Assembly (NCBI GenBank): GCA_022495005.1
Contig: JAGYXB010000100.1
Coordinates: 186,001 to 250,000, forward strand
Source: Rhyacophila brunnea
Taxonomy: Eukaryota; Arthropoda; Insecta; Trichoptera; Rhyacophilidae
Length of the DNA stretch: 64,000 nt
Direction of reading: 5' to 3'
Shown one piece after another: positions 11,333 through 22,241 of the stretch (the first letter of the stretch is position 1; each line of letters opens with the position of its first letter). The notes below the pieces were generated by a model, which was given only the letters and a program-made list of their open reading frames with translations, searched no databases and was not told the DNA's origin. The position numbers and the translations under genes are program-made.

Positions 11333-12717
11333 GGGGGTACATGCTCGTCGAAGGTCAAAATTGAGTTTTTATTGTATATTCAAACCATGATCCTGGAAAC
11401 TCCTTAAACGTTGTAGATGATCTATTTATATAATTTTGAAGCCTTATTATCCTTTATAGTTATTTTAAACATTTGATAACTGCATGAAGTATTTTTGTTA
11501 CATAAAATAGTATTCTTTTAAACCTCTCGCTCTAATGTTTTAGAATATAGTCATATTTCGGTACATGAATGTGCAGTGGTAAGATTTTTTACATGTATTA
11601 ATTTTTAATCGCATTTATAAAACCATTAGTATAATTTATGACGAGATAATTTTTGTAAAATATTTACGATAAAAAATTATATTGATAATTTCTGTGATCC
11701 CAAATTTGACAAAAATTAGGCATTTTATTATTCAAAAAATGGGCAAGATTAACACATTTGAAAATAATTCTAAAGATACGCATTATAAGCTATGTCTTTG
11801 ACCATTCAAGTGTGATAAACATCCTACGAATAATGATTGCTTTATAATAATTATTGACCTAAGAATAAGGTAGTGTTTTTGAAATACGCCATTTCTTTTG
11901 TCATTTCCCAGTGGTTAAGCTACAACATACGGCCGTAGCCATAAATTGACAAACTATAATTGAAGTAGGGAGTAAAATGATATTGACGCGCGTGTTTGAA
12001 CATGTACCGTTAAAAAAAAAATTAAAAAAATTCAGTTAGGTACATGTTCAAACACGCGCGTTAACATAATTTTACTCCCTACTTTAATTATAGTTTGTCA
12101 TTTAATGGCTACGGCCGTATGTTGTAGCTTAACCACTAGGGAATGACAAAAGAAATGGCGTATTTCAAAAAAACACTACCTTATTCTTAGGTCAATAATT
12201 ATTATAAAGCAATCATTATTCATAAGATGTTTATCACACTTGAATGATCAAAGACATAGCTTATAATAAGTATCTTTAGAATCATCTTCAAATTTGTTAA
12301 TCTTGCCGATTTTTTGAATAATAAAATGCCTAATTCTTGTCAAATTTGGGATCACAGAGATTATCAAAATAATTTTTATCGTGAATATTTTACAAAAATT
12401 ATCTCGTAATAAATTATACTAATGGTTTTATAAATGCGTTTAAAAATTAATAAATGTAAAAAAATTTAACACCATTGCACAGTTCTGTACCGAAATATGA
12501 CTATATTCTAAAACATTAGAGCGAGAGGTTTAAAAGAATACTATTTTATGTAACAAAATACTTTATGCAGTCATCAAATGTTTAAAATAACTATAAAGGA
12601 TAATAAGGCTTCAAAATTATATAAATAGATTATCTACAACGTTTAAGGAGTGTCCAGGATCATGGTTTGAAAATACAATAAAAACTCAATTTTGACCTTC
12701 GACGAGCATGTCCCCCC
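11333..12717. mobile_element. TTAA-flanked long foldback (piggyBac-like MITE)
   Basis: Two arms, 11333-12008 and 12039-12717, are near-perfect inverted copies around a 30-nt A-rich loop. The ends read GGGGGTACATGCTCGTCGAA and its complement, with TTAA at 11329-11332 and 12718-12721. TTAA duplication and a G-rich start fit the piggyBac superfamily. The shorter relative at 49996 reads through this site uninterrupted (TATTTAAGACATT), which confirms the insertion point. The element is non-coding. A transcript through it would fold into a hairpin of more than 650 bp. Confidence 0.92.
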
Positions 12718-13182
12718 TTAAGACATTTATTGTTTACGTTCAATCTTGGAAATACACAAGTTTATTGGAGTAAATAATATTGTAATATAAATAATAATGT
12801 AAATTTAATAGGAGATTGCTGTTTCTGATAGTAAAGACTTAATGAATGGATTAGCGAGATTTAAAATAGTAAAGGAAATAATCATGACGTACTTATGGCC
12901 TTTCCGCTTCATAAATCTAATTAGTCAGCCAAATATGAAACTGCTGTAAAACGTATGATATCATGGCGGAATTACTTTGTTAAAAGTGCAAAGCATTGTT
13001 TTTTTCCAATCATTCCATTTTTAATAATTTATGTGAAAAAATAAAATGAATCGGCAACCCACACATGGGTATAAATCAAACTTCATTCAAACTCAGTTTA
13101 TTTCTAATGTACTCGTAGTTATTTTTTATCAAAAGTATTTTTTCTGTTATATTTCGCTTTTATTTTATTTTCCATAAAAATT

Positions 13183-13204
13183 GATCAATCAATCAATCAA
13201 TCAA
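13183..13204 (+). repeat. (AATC)n microsatellite
   Basis: Five consecutive AATC-type units inside the family-I element. The relative at 50630 has a different short run here (AAAAAAATC), so the array is a local expansion. Confidence 0.9.
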
Positions 13205-13308
13205 GACAAAAATCAATCCCAAAATCCCGGGATTATGTTTACCAATCCCGGGATTCATAGGTATCGAAAATAGCTCGGGATCCCGGGATCCCGGGATTGG
13301 ATTCCCTA

Positions 13309-13445
13309 GTCCAAGCCACATGAAGCGCCTCTTCGTGATCCTATCTACCACTGAAGTCTAACGCGTTTGCTCACGAACTCAAATGTTTGTTACGCGGTCG
13401 TACCAGTGTAGGTACTAATATTCGGTGAATATATCGATTTGGACC
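13309..13445 (-). pseudogene. LINE fragment, continuation upstream of the hAT insertion
   Basis: The minus strand reads VDRITKRRFMWLG near 13309-13350, a typical LINE C-terminal block just before the tail. A related fragment lies at 45831-45930. The segment is contiguous with 11145 once the hAT-like element is removed. Confidence 0.6.
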
Positions 13446-14929
13446 TTGGTAAGATGCCACGTCTCACAGACAAAAAGGAGTACCGGTATCATGTATGCAT
13501 TGAACGAACAGCATTTTGACTCTCACAAAGTACAAAGTTGACGTACGACGCGGCGGTGGACCGAGGGAAGTAACGCGACCTCATAATTATTGCATTGCGA
13601 GTCGATTCTGGTGTGATTTGGTGAAATAATATTGGATCTAATAATAATATTTTAAATGTATTCATTCTAAATGTTTTCAGTGAATCGATCGTTATTGTGT
13701 GGTCCAGCACGAATAAACCAGTTGCATATGGCTTTGAATAAAAATAATATAAACAAAAAATGTAACTATTTTTATCAGCTTTGCACAGAATTCACTTGTT
13801 TTATCGTGCACCATTAGACAGTTTTGACGTCACTGTAATACGATAAAAAATAAATACATTATTTAATAGAATATCCTTTTAATTAGTAGGAAATTTTATA
13901 ACACTATCGATCTGTTAGTAGATGAACTAATAGGTTCGTTAATTAATAATGTTCAATAATTAGAATGTTGCATTCTTAAATCTTGTGAATTATTCGTTGA
14001 ATAAAAAAAGTGATTAATTAAAAATTATACATATATTATCTAAAATACACTATTTTTGCCAACAAATAGAAAGAAAATTGATTCAAAATTCCGGAATATT
14101 GAAGTCAGTAAAACATGATATATCCCAGGATAGCAAATCTACTTCAAATCAACGTTATTATTTTTATTTTGTATATTCTATTTATATAAGACAAATTCTG
14201 CGCCGGTTACATGTTAATAAAACAAAAGTATTATAGGACTCACGTAGATATTCTTCAAAATTGAGAAACGCCAATGAAAGCCATCGAGTGACGTATTACA
14301 TGATCCACTAATAGTGCTGATAAGCAAAAAATATTAAAAAGTAATATAATTAATAAATTAAAAAAAAATGTATGAGGTGTTCCGTTCGAACGATAATAAT
14401 TTATTTCGCCGCCTCTGTATCTCATTTCGACGCTTCTTTCCACCGCACGTCCGGGCGCGGGCGTCGGGAAGCGTGACCGAGCCGCAGGAGGCATCACCTC
14501 ACTCGGCCGAGCTGTCGCCGGTCGCAGGTGCTTCAAAAAGCTTCGACCTCCAAAGCCTATTCGTGTGAACGATACTCGATGCACTTGCTAGTGCTGTAAA
14601 GCTTTACTGACACTGCATATTTTTTGAGATCATATTGATTTAATATTAAATCGGACTGAAATAGCGATTCTTGGTAAAAATTTTTTTTAATCTGCATGCC
14701 ATTTAATATAGCGGTAAACAACTCATTACCTGTGTCAGCAGATTGATCAGCGATATTAAATACTGTATAGCAATGACAAATTATTTTAATATCCATTCTC
14801 ATAGTATACAATTATATGACCGTAATAATAAATTCCCAGCTACTCGTATGTCCATTGACGCAAATGCCATTTAAACGCTGATTCGATCAAATAATTATTT
14901 AATAAATTATAATGTTTAGATATTATTTT
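13446..14929. other. Mostly unannotated, with one GC-rich patch
   Basis: 13930-14010 carries a fragment shared with the J foldbacks (ATTAGAATGTTGCATTC, ATTCGTTGAATAAAAAA). 14400-14570 is GC-rich (CGGGCGCGGGCGTCGGG) and open in one frame on each strand (66 and 109 codons), but neither product is recognisable. It is possibly a host exon or CpG patch. Confidence 0.35.
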
Positions 14930-15382
14930 GATGTATAAATAGCGAATAATAGTTCATCAAAAAGGTCACTCAAATATACGTTTCCGGTCTGTTTCTATCG
15001 CAGTCTCAATATCGCTTCGCACAACATCTCATTGTACCGAGATTCGGACCTCGAAACATCATCATAAGTATTGTAACATAACTACGGTGACATACTATTG
15101 TACCGATTGTTTACCTCGCAAATAAAACTTGCTCCTGCATCCATCTTCGAGTTCTTCATCATCATCCTCAACACCATGGCCTACGACACGTCGACGACTC
15201 CCCTAGTGGTAACTCAAATCGAACCCCACATTGGTGACACCCGACTTAGAAACCTACGCAACCTTCTGATCAGCAAGTTCAACAAGATGCTGAGGGATAC
15301 GACAGAGATGTCTCTGCTCCAACCTTCTACCGGCAAGTTCAGCAAGGTGCAAAAGGGATATGTGACCCTACCACATTGGTGA
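14930..15382 (+). mobile_element. Possible LTR retrotransposon relic (LTR end and primer site)
   Basis: TATAAATA at 14934-14941 is followed by a pyrimidine-rich stretch, AATAAA at 15120-15125 and then ACATTGGTGACACCCGAC at about 15218. The motif recurs as CACATTGGTGAACCCGACG at about 15370. TTGGTGAcCCCGAC-like sequences are common primer-binding sites just inside the 5' LTR of insect Gypsy elements, and TATA plus AATAAA upstream fits an LTR. The start of the LTR and a second LTR were not found. The open frame across 15098-15382 has no recognisable domain. Confidence 0.4.
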
Positions 15383-15975
15383 ACCCGACGTTCTCCACAT
15401 ATTTAATTCCATCATATTATCGAAAATTAACAAGTAATAAATACATCAGCCATTGCGGTAACAGAATTCTTTTACAGTCAACTGTTGGATTCATCATCAC
15501 CTGAAATGAATCCATTGTTTCATTAATCACTTCATTCCAGCTCCTTATACTTATTTCACATCTAAATTATTTGCTGCCATGTACCTACATGTGACAGGGA
15601 TCTAGCCTGAGGGCCCGAGCTTAGAGGAAGCCCGGCGTGGCGGGTCAACCAGTTAAGTGAGAAAAACCACAGAATTGCTCGTATAATAAAAAAGGCGCCT
15701 AGTTGGCATAATAAGATGATAATTCACGCGTAGAATTTTACTTTATAATTATTTTAACTGCTTTTCCTAACTTACAAAATGGCTTTTTATCCAATATGGC
15801 GAAGAGTTTCATGCTACTTGACTACCACAAAAGGAAGTCACGAACACTGCTTCATAATAATATGCTTAGTGCCGACAACTCAATAAGTCAACTGGATTTT
15901 TTTTATAATCGATAAAAATACATGGAATACCCTTAACTCTGGGGTTCCGTGGAAACCACTTGGGGAACACTACAG

Positions 15976-16834
15976 CAGTGGCGCACCCAGGGGGTTGGGG
16001 GGGGGGGGGGACAAGGGGCCCTGTCACGCCCCAAAAATGAAAATTATCAGATTTATTTTAAACTTTGAAATTGAAAGCCAATAAACTATACCTTTGGGCT
16101 TAGACAAATAAAGACACGGCAAAAAAATGATTTGTAATAATTCTCCAGCACCCTTTTTAGAAAAATTTCATAGATTTTAATTTCGAAACACTAATGTCAG
16201 GTTTTTTTAGAAACACAATCCCTAATGGAACTATCAAAAAATTCTCGGTGTCCACCCGAATTCCGGAGTGGTGTAGGTCATGGCTGGGGAGGGCTGACAG
16301 AGCTGTAGCCTGGGGGCCCGGGTTGTGGGGGGCCCGGCGTGTCGGGTTGACCAGATTAGTGAGATAAACACACATCATAAATGAGCTTTAATAGTAAAAA
16401 AAAGTCGCCTGCGGCGCTGTTGTACTTCATAACCATGAACATTTTCAATTACTTATATAACTGTGCAATATATTTTTTGATTATTATGTGTCGATACTCG
16501 ACAGCTCCATTATTAAAGTATATGTATTAAAAATCGCTAATAATTCACTGTATAAGTACCCTTAATTTGAACTGAAACACAATTTGAAGAACGTTAATGT
16601 AGTGTTTCACACTGCCTTTAATCTTAGCGGTAGGTAGGGGGGCCGCCAAATATCGTAGCCTGAGTGTGGACCACGGTCCACAAATACGAATACACACCGA
16701 ATGCACACCGAATGCAATAGACAAAAGACCGATAAACGAGAAATTAGGCTGTGAAGAAGAAAAAGATCCTATGGGACTAATTTACATTCACCTCCTTGGG
16801 CCGCCCCCAATATTAAATCCTGGGTGCGCCACTG
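15976..16834. mobile_element. hAT-type element F with perfect 8-bp TSD
   Basis: An 859-bp element with ends CAGTGGCGCACCCAGGGGG and CCTGGGTGCGCCACTG. Target duplications CACTACAG at 15968-15975 and 16835-16842 are identical. A run of about 14 G lies just inside the left end. No transposase. It carries a second family-G copy at about 16279-16660, so G has inserted into F and F into G. Confidence 0.93.
16279..16660 (-). mobile_element. hAT-like MITE family G copy 2, nested in element F
   Basis: Begins CATGGCTGGGGAGGGCTGAC and shows the same blocks as the other G copies: GCCTGGGGGCCCGGG, GGCCCGGCGTGTCGGG, GTCGCCTGCGGCGC, CACTGCCTTTAATC and GTAGGTAGGGGGGCC. Its far end is degraded, and the exact right border and TSD are uncertain. 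Confidence 0.7.
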
Positions 16835-16960
16835 CACTACAGCGTAGAAAATCACACTGTCATTAACCTTCGCCATAGGCAGGGGGGGTATAGATCCGCC
16901 ATAGATTCAGACCTGAGGGCCCGCTTAAGGATGTGGGGGCCATGACCTACATATTTAGTA

Positions 16961-17527
16961 TCACCCGTTGCTATTTCAGTATTTTGCGTACAATGTATTT
17001 TATTAAAATTGTTTAATTGTGAAGTAATTCATAATTATGTCTAAAATGTCCATTTCATGCAAAGTTACTATTCATATTTTTTCCGTCTGTCTGTTATTAA
17101 TTTTCACCAAAAAATACACTCACGATGAAAATATGTTAGATATTTTGAGAGCACCGAAAAACAGAAATAATTAATTACATTCGCTAGAAAATATTCATAA
17201 TAATGCAAAAAGTACTCGCATCATTTCTAAATTCGAACTTAATAATGCTAATGGCTTTTACAGCGAAGCATAGAGTAGAGTTAAATGCGGGGTCTGGATC
17301 GATATTCATTAGTTGGAGTATATTGACTTTAATAACTTCAATGAAAGCTCGTATCTCAAACATTAAGAGTTTGTATAGGTCAGTAATACCTAACGTTTTA
17401 TAACTTTCCATATAATATTATTACATAAGTATTATTAATTAAAATCCTATTTTTTAAATCGATAGCTACGAGTATTTCGGATGTATACACAAAACTATTC
17501 TCAATTTAATGTTTGCTCTCAGATGTA
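16961..17527. other. Unannotated stretch
   Basis: No repeat or gene recognised. A 75-codon minus-strand frame and a 66-codon plus-strand frame overlap at 17184-17411. Neither has a recognisable domain. Confidence 0.4.
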
Positions 17528-17535
17528 GCATATAG

Positions 17536-18227
17536 CAGTGGCGAAGGGTGACTTTTGGAAAGAGGTAGGCTATGGAGATCTGATAAAAAGAACACACTAA
17601 TTGTCAGGTATACTTACGAGAAATAAGAAGATAATACGATATTACTACTAATGAATAGGTACACACTAATGACAACGACACACTAATTTAATGAAACTTC
17701 AACAACTCACTGACGACATAAAATTAAGCGATCAGATTAATTTAAGTACGTATTTTTTCAAAACATTTATACATATAAAAAATCATTAGATAAAAGTTCT
17801 TTTTATTTTTAAAAACAGTCTATATTTATTAATATTCGATTATACACCGTAGAAACTATTTTTTTAAATTATCTAATTATTAATTATTTAGTTTTAGGCT
17901 CTGCGATCGGAGCTTACGTAGAACTATGTGACGTAAACTCCATATGAAAAAAATTGCGAATTATTTGAAACATAATCCGACCTTTATTTACGTCAAGACA
18001 GATGGCGCGCTGTGGTATATTTATTAAAACCTTTGCTGATTGTTTTGTTATTATATGTGTAATATATTCCTACACATATTACGGCATCTCTCGTTGGAAA
18101 AATAATTTATTTTATAGAATATATTATAATCAAGTGATTATATAAATAAGTCAAAATGCAATTAAAAAATATTTTTCTTACGAAGGTAGGCTTCAAATAA
18201 TAGCCTAGTATGGAGTCTTCGCCACTG
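17536..18227. mobile_element. hAT-type MITE with perfect 8-bp TSD (GCATATAG)
   Basis: A 692-bp element that starts CAGTGGCGAAGGGTGAC and ends GAGTCTTCGCCACTG. Identical duplications GCATATAG lie at 17528-17535 and 18228-18235. The terminal CAGTGGCGAAG is shared with family W but the interior differs, so it is a second family probably using the same or a related transposase. Non-coding. Confidence 0.93.
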
Positions 18228-18590
18228 GCATATAGCAATCGTGCGGGTCTTCCCTTTCTCAGATATCTGAGTAGCTGACATTTAGAAGCCTTCAAAGATG
18301 TCGGTATTTGGTTGGCGTGAAAAGAAACCGGGACAGGGTGAGACTCTCTTGAGATACCCGGCTAACCGAACCGGACCTGTTATCGCATCGTTTCCGACAA
18401 ATTCTTACCACCACTCTTCATACCACAGTATCTATTCTAGAAGCCCAACAAACAGCTAGTTACTCTGATAATTCACAAGTAGACTGTTAAGATCAGCCAT
18501 AAATAGTGCACACTAAACTTTGTCAGTTAATACGTATTTGTTTTCGTTGAAATAAGACTACACCCTACAGGCGGTGTTGGTTAGTTTTTA

Positions 18591-19074
18591 CTTCTAATTT
18601 ACAAAACAATTATAAGGCCAGTGGTCACTTATGGCTGTGACACTTGGTGCTTAACTCAAAACGAGGAAAACAAATTAGCTGTCTTCGAGCGCAAAATACT
18701 CAGAAAAATCTTTGGACCCACGTTGGAAAATGGGAACTACAGAATAAAAATGAACCACGAGTTGGAAGAGCTGATTGAACATCAAACAATCTTAAGATAC
18801 CGTAAGTCCCAAAGACTACGATGGGCGGAACATGTGGAGAGAATGCCTGAAGTTAGAGCGCCAAGGATCATGACGAAGTGGCTACCCCAACGGAAGAGAC
18901 CCAGAGGCCGTCCAAGAAGGAGATGGGCTGACACCGTAGAAATGGACTGGCTTCATATAGGAAGACCCGGTAACTGGAGAAGTGTGGCGAGAGACCGGAG
19001 TGAGTGGAGAGCGGTTGTGGAGGAGGCCAAATCCCACCCGGGGATGTAGCGCCGTGGAAGAAGAAGAAGAAGAA
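18591..19074 (+). mobile_element. 5'-truncated LINE (family Q) with 15-bp TSD
   Basis: A 484-bp insertion flanked by identical 15-bp repeats GTTGGTTAGTTTTTA at 18576-18590 and 19075-19089. It ends in a (GAA)n/(AAG)n tail at about 19056-19074. 5' truncation, a short-repeat tail and a long TSD are the signature of target-primed reverse transcription. The tail type fits RTE-like or related insect LINEs. Confidence 0.93.
18621..19049 (+). pseudogene. LINE endonuclease-reverse transcriptase, C-terminal 142 codons
   Basis: Open frame encoding the C-terminal tail of a LINE reverse transcriptase. It starts at the YGCDTWCLT block that follows the catalytic core, then FERKILRKIFGP, RLRWAEHVERMPE and RPRGRPRRRWADTVEMDW, ending GM-stop just before the short-repeat tail. 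The endonuclease and catalytic YADD motif are absent because the copy is 5'-truncated. The frame is still open, so the insertion is relatively young. On its own it has no enzymatic activity and no start signal of its own. Confidence 0.9.
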
Positions 19075-19473
19075 GTTGGTTAGTTTTTAAAATTCAATTA
19101 AACCCTACAAAACCAAGCTATAATAGATATAGTCAAAAATACTCGTCTATCTATAGAATATCTAAAATTGTGCAGTTAAATCGTACATAACTTTGAATAT
19201 TTTATAAATAGAATAATAGTACTATGGTTTCGGCAGGGTTTAATGAATTTAAAAAATGAACCAATAATATGTGTAATATGTATTCTTAATCCAACGAAAA
19301 CAAATACTTAAGTACTTATGAATGAAAATTATGGTTTGGTTAAGCAGGGTTTAATTGAGTTATAAAAACTAACCAATACCATCCGTAAATTGCACTATTT
19401 ATGACGGATCTCAACAGCCTACCTCCACCCTTTGCTACTGGCATATTATATTGTACTAGTATTTTTTTTTTAG

Positions 19474-19646
19474 AATTATTAATAACCATGTCCTTGCCTT
19501 TTCGTACAAGGTGGTTTGTTAGTAATTTTGAACAATCACAAATACCCAGGCTTTGAGAAAAACACATAAATATTGTGTGTCCTGACCGGGAATCGAACCC
19601 AGGAACTCTCGGGTGGAAGGCAAGCGCCTCACGCACTGCACTGAGA
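19474..19646 (-). mobile_element. tRNA-derived SINE (family V) copy 1
   Basis: On the minus strand a tRNA-like head with A-box-like GTGCAGTGCGTGAGGCGC and B-box GGGTTCGATTCCC leads into a body containing TGGGTATTTGTGATTG and a stem-loop around CCTTGTACGAAAAGGCAAGG, ending AATTATTAATAACC in complement. Copies 2 and 3 lie at 20143 and 62815. It abuts the end of the family-W MITE. Confidence 0.85.
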
Positions 19647-20142
19647 TATAGGTAAATTATAATTATTTATGTATGAATATAAGTATATTGTTTAACTAAG
19701 TAGGCGATGGGTAATCAAAAAATGGTGCTGTGGTTCTACTTATGGGACTTGAAGTTAAAATTTATTAATAACAAATAAAACAACAATAATTGTTGTTTTA
19801 TTTGCCCAGTCGCGGAATCAATAAAGCGTGTTCCACTGCTTCACAGACGATCTCTATCACTCTGCCATTATAAGTGTTATAAAAGTGCGTGAGATTGATA
19901 GATTCGATCGAGATAAAAAAAAATAGCAGATAGATAAAACCCCTGTCGGTAGATTGCTATTCCGACATCTGTCTTTGGTTTAACATACAGTTTATTTATT
20001 TTTGTCTAGTGGTAGAGGGTTGCAATACGCTTATATTGTTCAATAGGGAAACGCATGGTTCTTTATGGCCGGTGTGACGTTACCGCGTGCTATGTATTTT
20101 AACAATTCAAATAGGCTGCAATATTCATTGAATCAACTTTTT
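19647..20142. other. Unannotated stretch with a short perfect palindrome
   Basis: Around 19770-19803 the sequence CAAATAAAACAACAAT, one A, then its reverse complement forms a 33-nt perfect hairpin. No gene recognised. Confidence 0.5.
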
Positions 20143-20320
20143 AATTATTGATAACCATGTCCTTGTTTTTCGTACAAGGTGGTTGTTATTAATTTTAAAC
20201 AATCACAAACACCCAGGCTTTGAGAAAATCACATACATATATTGTGTCCTCGCTGGGAATCGAACACAGAGCTACCGAATGGAGGGCCAGAGCTTTACGC
20301 TCTGCACCACGAGAGCCGCC
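20143..20320 (-). mobile_element. tRNA-derived SINE (family V) copy 2
   Basis: Head at the right: GGCGGCTCTCGTGGTGCAG in complement, then a B-box with one substitution (GTGTTCGATTCCC), then the same body (AAGCCTGGGTGTTTGTGATTG) and tail as the other family-V copies. Confidence 0.85.
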
Positions 20321-20528
20321 CACTATGCATAATTACAATTTCCAATACATATATTATATACCGTCATTTTTGCGTTATCACGTGTCATATTATTTAAGTC
20401 AATGTGAATGATAAAATATATTAAATTATCGTTTGCTATCGAATCTTGGTCACTGATGTATATTATATAAGTGTGCACTGATGTCATATTGTCTGTACAA
20501 TAAATAAATTACTGACTCGCTACCGTAA

Positions 20529-21013
20529 CAGTGTTGCCATCTTTTTAAAGTGAAATTATAGTGCAGAGCCTCCAAAATTATAGTATTTGGGGAAAAAATA
20601 TAGTACGTGTTGGCATCTGTTGAAGATCTATAGGTTTTTTGTTTCTCAGAAAAAAATAACGGAGAATTTGAGAAACTCCGAGACCCCTTTTTATTTAGGT
20701 ACCTCTTCAGACCAAAAATGCTTACCGAAGAATTCGAGAAATTTCATTTTAAACCAAAGTTAAGGGATTTTTTTACGTTTTTCGAGCAATTTTTTTCCCA
20801 AGTTCTCCAAATCTTCTTAAATTGCGAAATTATAATACTTTGCACCAATTTATCGAACGAAAATATCGAAATTTACTTAGTACTTTTTACATATTTTTTC
20901 CGATATTCAAAATTATAGTATTTGGGCGTACTATACCTGTTTTATATCGTACATAGTACGCGGACCAAAATTATAGTACAAATACTATAATTATAGTAAG
21001 GTTGGCATCACTG
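20529..21013. mobile_element. hAT-type MITE U with perfect 8-bp TSD (TACCGTAA)
   Basis: Inverted ends CAGTGTTGCCATCTTTTTA and the complement of CAGTGATGCCAACCTTACTA are flanked by identical TACCGTAA at 20521-20528 and 21014-21021. AAATTATAGTA-type words repeat near both ends. Length 485 bp. The 66-codon frame inside (20718-20918) shows no transposase motif. Confidence 0.92.
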
Positions 21014-21021
21014 TACCGTAA

Positions 21022-22239
21022 AGTAGTTGAATGCAAACGTTGAATTAAATTGGTAATTAAATAATGATTTTATTTTTTCGGCTTAACGCCTTGGACATGT
21101 TTCGAAACATGAACAATTAATATTTTTATAATAAATTTTGATCGAATAAAATCAATAAACTTTAGTTTTTCATTCGTTCACAAGTCTCAGGCTTAGTGAA
21201 TGAAAATGATACGATTAATATTGTGTAAGCGCTATTGTAGTATTTGTTTAAAAAAAGAATATCGGAATATTCCAACCAATGATAACAATGGTTGTGAAAA
21301 GCTGTGATAGGTCATAGATAGTCGATGTTCAACCCCTAATTGGTTTGAAAGTCAATAACTCGTAAATGAAGTTAACTGGTAAACACAGAGAGAGAGGGAA
21401 CATTGTTATTTTCAGCCAGAATAAATCTCTTGGACCCGTTCCAGTACCTCTTTCTCACTGTGGCGGTAAACAAGCATTATTTTCCATGCATGTCAGCTGA
21501 TGCCAGGAATCAAAATAATAGTTTGTTGTTTGTCTTGTTTGCAGTTTTGAAGAAAATGTAAATAACACTACCATAGTACCTATATATTATGCGGAAAACA
21601 TTTTATTAAAATCTAACTTCTTATGTCGTATTTGTTATCAGTCAAAGTATTTAAAAGTAACTTGAAACTAAAGTTTAATATATTATATGACACTGGTATA
21701 TTACGTCGAGTTTTTTTTATGCAGCATTATTATTAATGGTAACTATTGTCACAACTTTTAGCGTAAAAATAATCCTAAGTGTATTATATTGTAGGTGTGA
21801 GTGCAATAACGCAGAAGAGCCATACGGTTTTTTACCGTACTCTGTTAAACGTGACAATATTTATTATAATTACTTACTTACCTATTAATATTTCAGAATC
21901 GATAGTTGTCTAAATATCGCCCAAAAACTATAATCCTTGGTTGGTTTTGATCTCCAAAAGTTTTTTTTACCCATTAACGCTTTGCTGGTAACTACATCGC
22001 CATTGCCGTATGCACACTTTTTCTTGATGTAAACAAAACCGCGTATGAACCGTATAGAATTACGCAAAATCAAAACATCTTACAAGGTATCTTACAAGGT
22101 TTTTGTCTTTCCTGAATGTTGTCAAAAATGTTTCACTTGCAAAATTGTACATACTTATATCTTGCCTTATTTATTAATTTAAAGAATGTGATGTGTACTT
22201 TGATTAGTGTTTTTAGTATATATTAGATCGCATAATTGG
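21022..22239. other. Unannotated AT-rich stretch
   Basis: No gene or clear repeat. A small inverted repeat, ACGGTTTTTTACCGT, lies at about 21823-21837. Confidence 0.5.
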
Positions 22240-22241
22240 TA

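Larger units (their letters stand above)
11146..13308. mobile_element. hAT-like element, family I copy 1, with internal foldback
   Basis: A 2163-bp insertion with inverted ends TAGGGAATCCAATCCC at both termini and a perfect 8-bp target duplication GTCCAAGC (11138-11145, 13309-13316). Subterminal parts are dense in the palindromic word TCCCGGGA. A shorter relative lies at 49996-50726 with its own perfect TSD. Comparison with it shows that 11333-12717 is a later insertion. No transposase is encoded. Confidence 0.92.
15577..16960 (-). mobile_element. hAT-like MITE family G copy 1, split by element F
   Basis: 15577-15975 and 16843-16960 together match the 397-bp element at 51941-52336 in opposite orientation. 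Shared blocks are CTAGCCTGAGGGCCC, GCCCGGCGTGGCGGGTC, the AATAAAAAAGGCGCC region, CACACTGTCATTAACC and GATGTGGGGGCCATG. The 859-bp element F lies inside it. Non-coding. Confidence 0.78.
18483..19440. mobile_element. hAT-type MITE, family W copy C, split by a LINE
   Basis: Shares GTTAAGATC...CATAAATAGTGCACACTAAACTTTG at the left and CCTACCTCCACCCTTTGCTACTG at the right with family W. The first 20 or so bases of the left terminus are missing and no clear 8-bp duplication remains. Positions 18591-19074 are a LINE insertion. Confidence 0.82.

Noticed and set aside
14255..14584. 109-codon minus-strand frame
   Set aside because: High GC keeps both strands open. The product is low-complexity Arg/Pro-rich at the start and hydrophobic at the end, with no family likeness.
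17184..17411. 75-codon minus-strand frame as a transposase or receptor piece
   Set aside because: I could not match it to a motif with any confidence, and its plus-strand shadow is equally open.
18483..18490. An 8-bp TSD for family-W copy C
   Set aside because: The left terminus is missing, so the bases beside it cannot be compared with GCATATTA after the right end.
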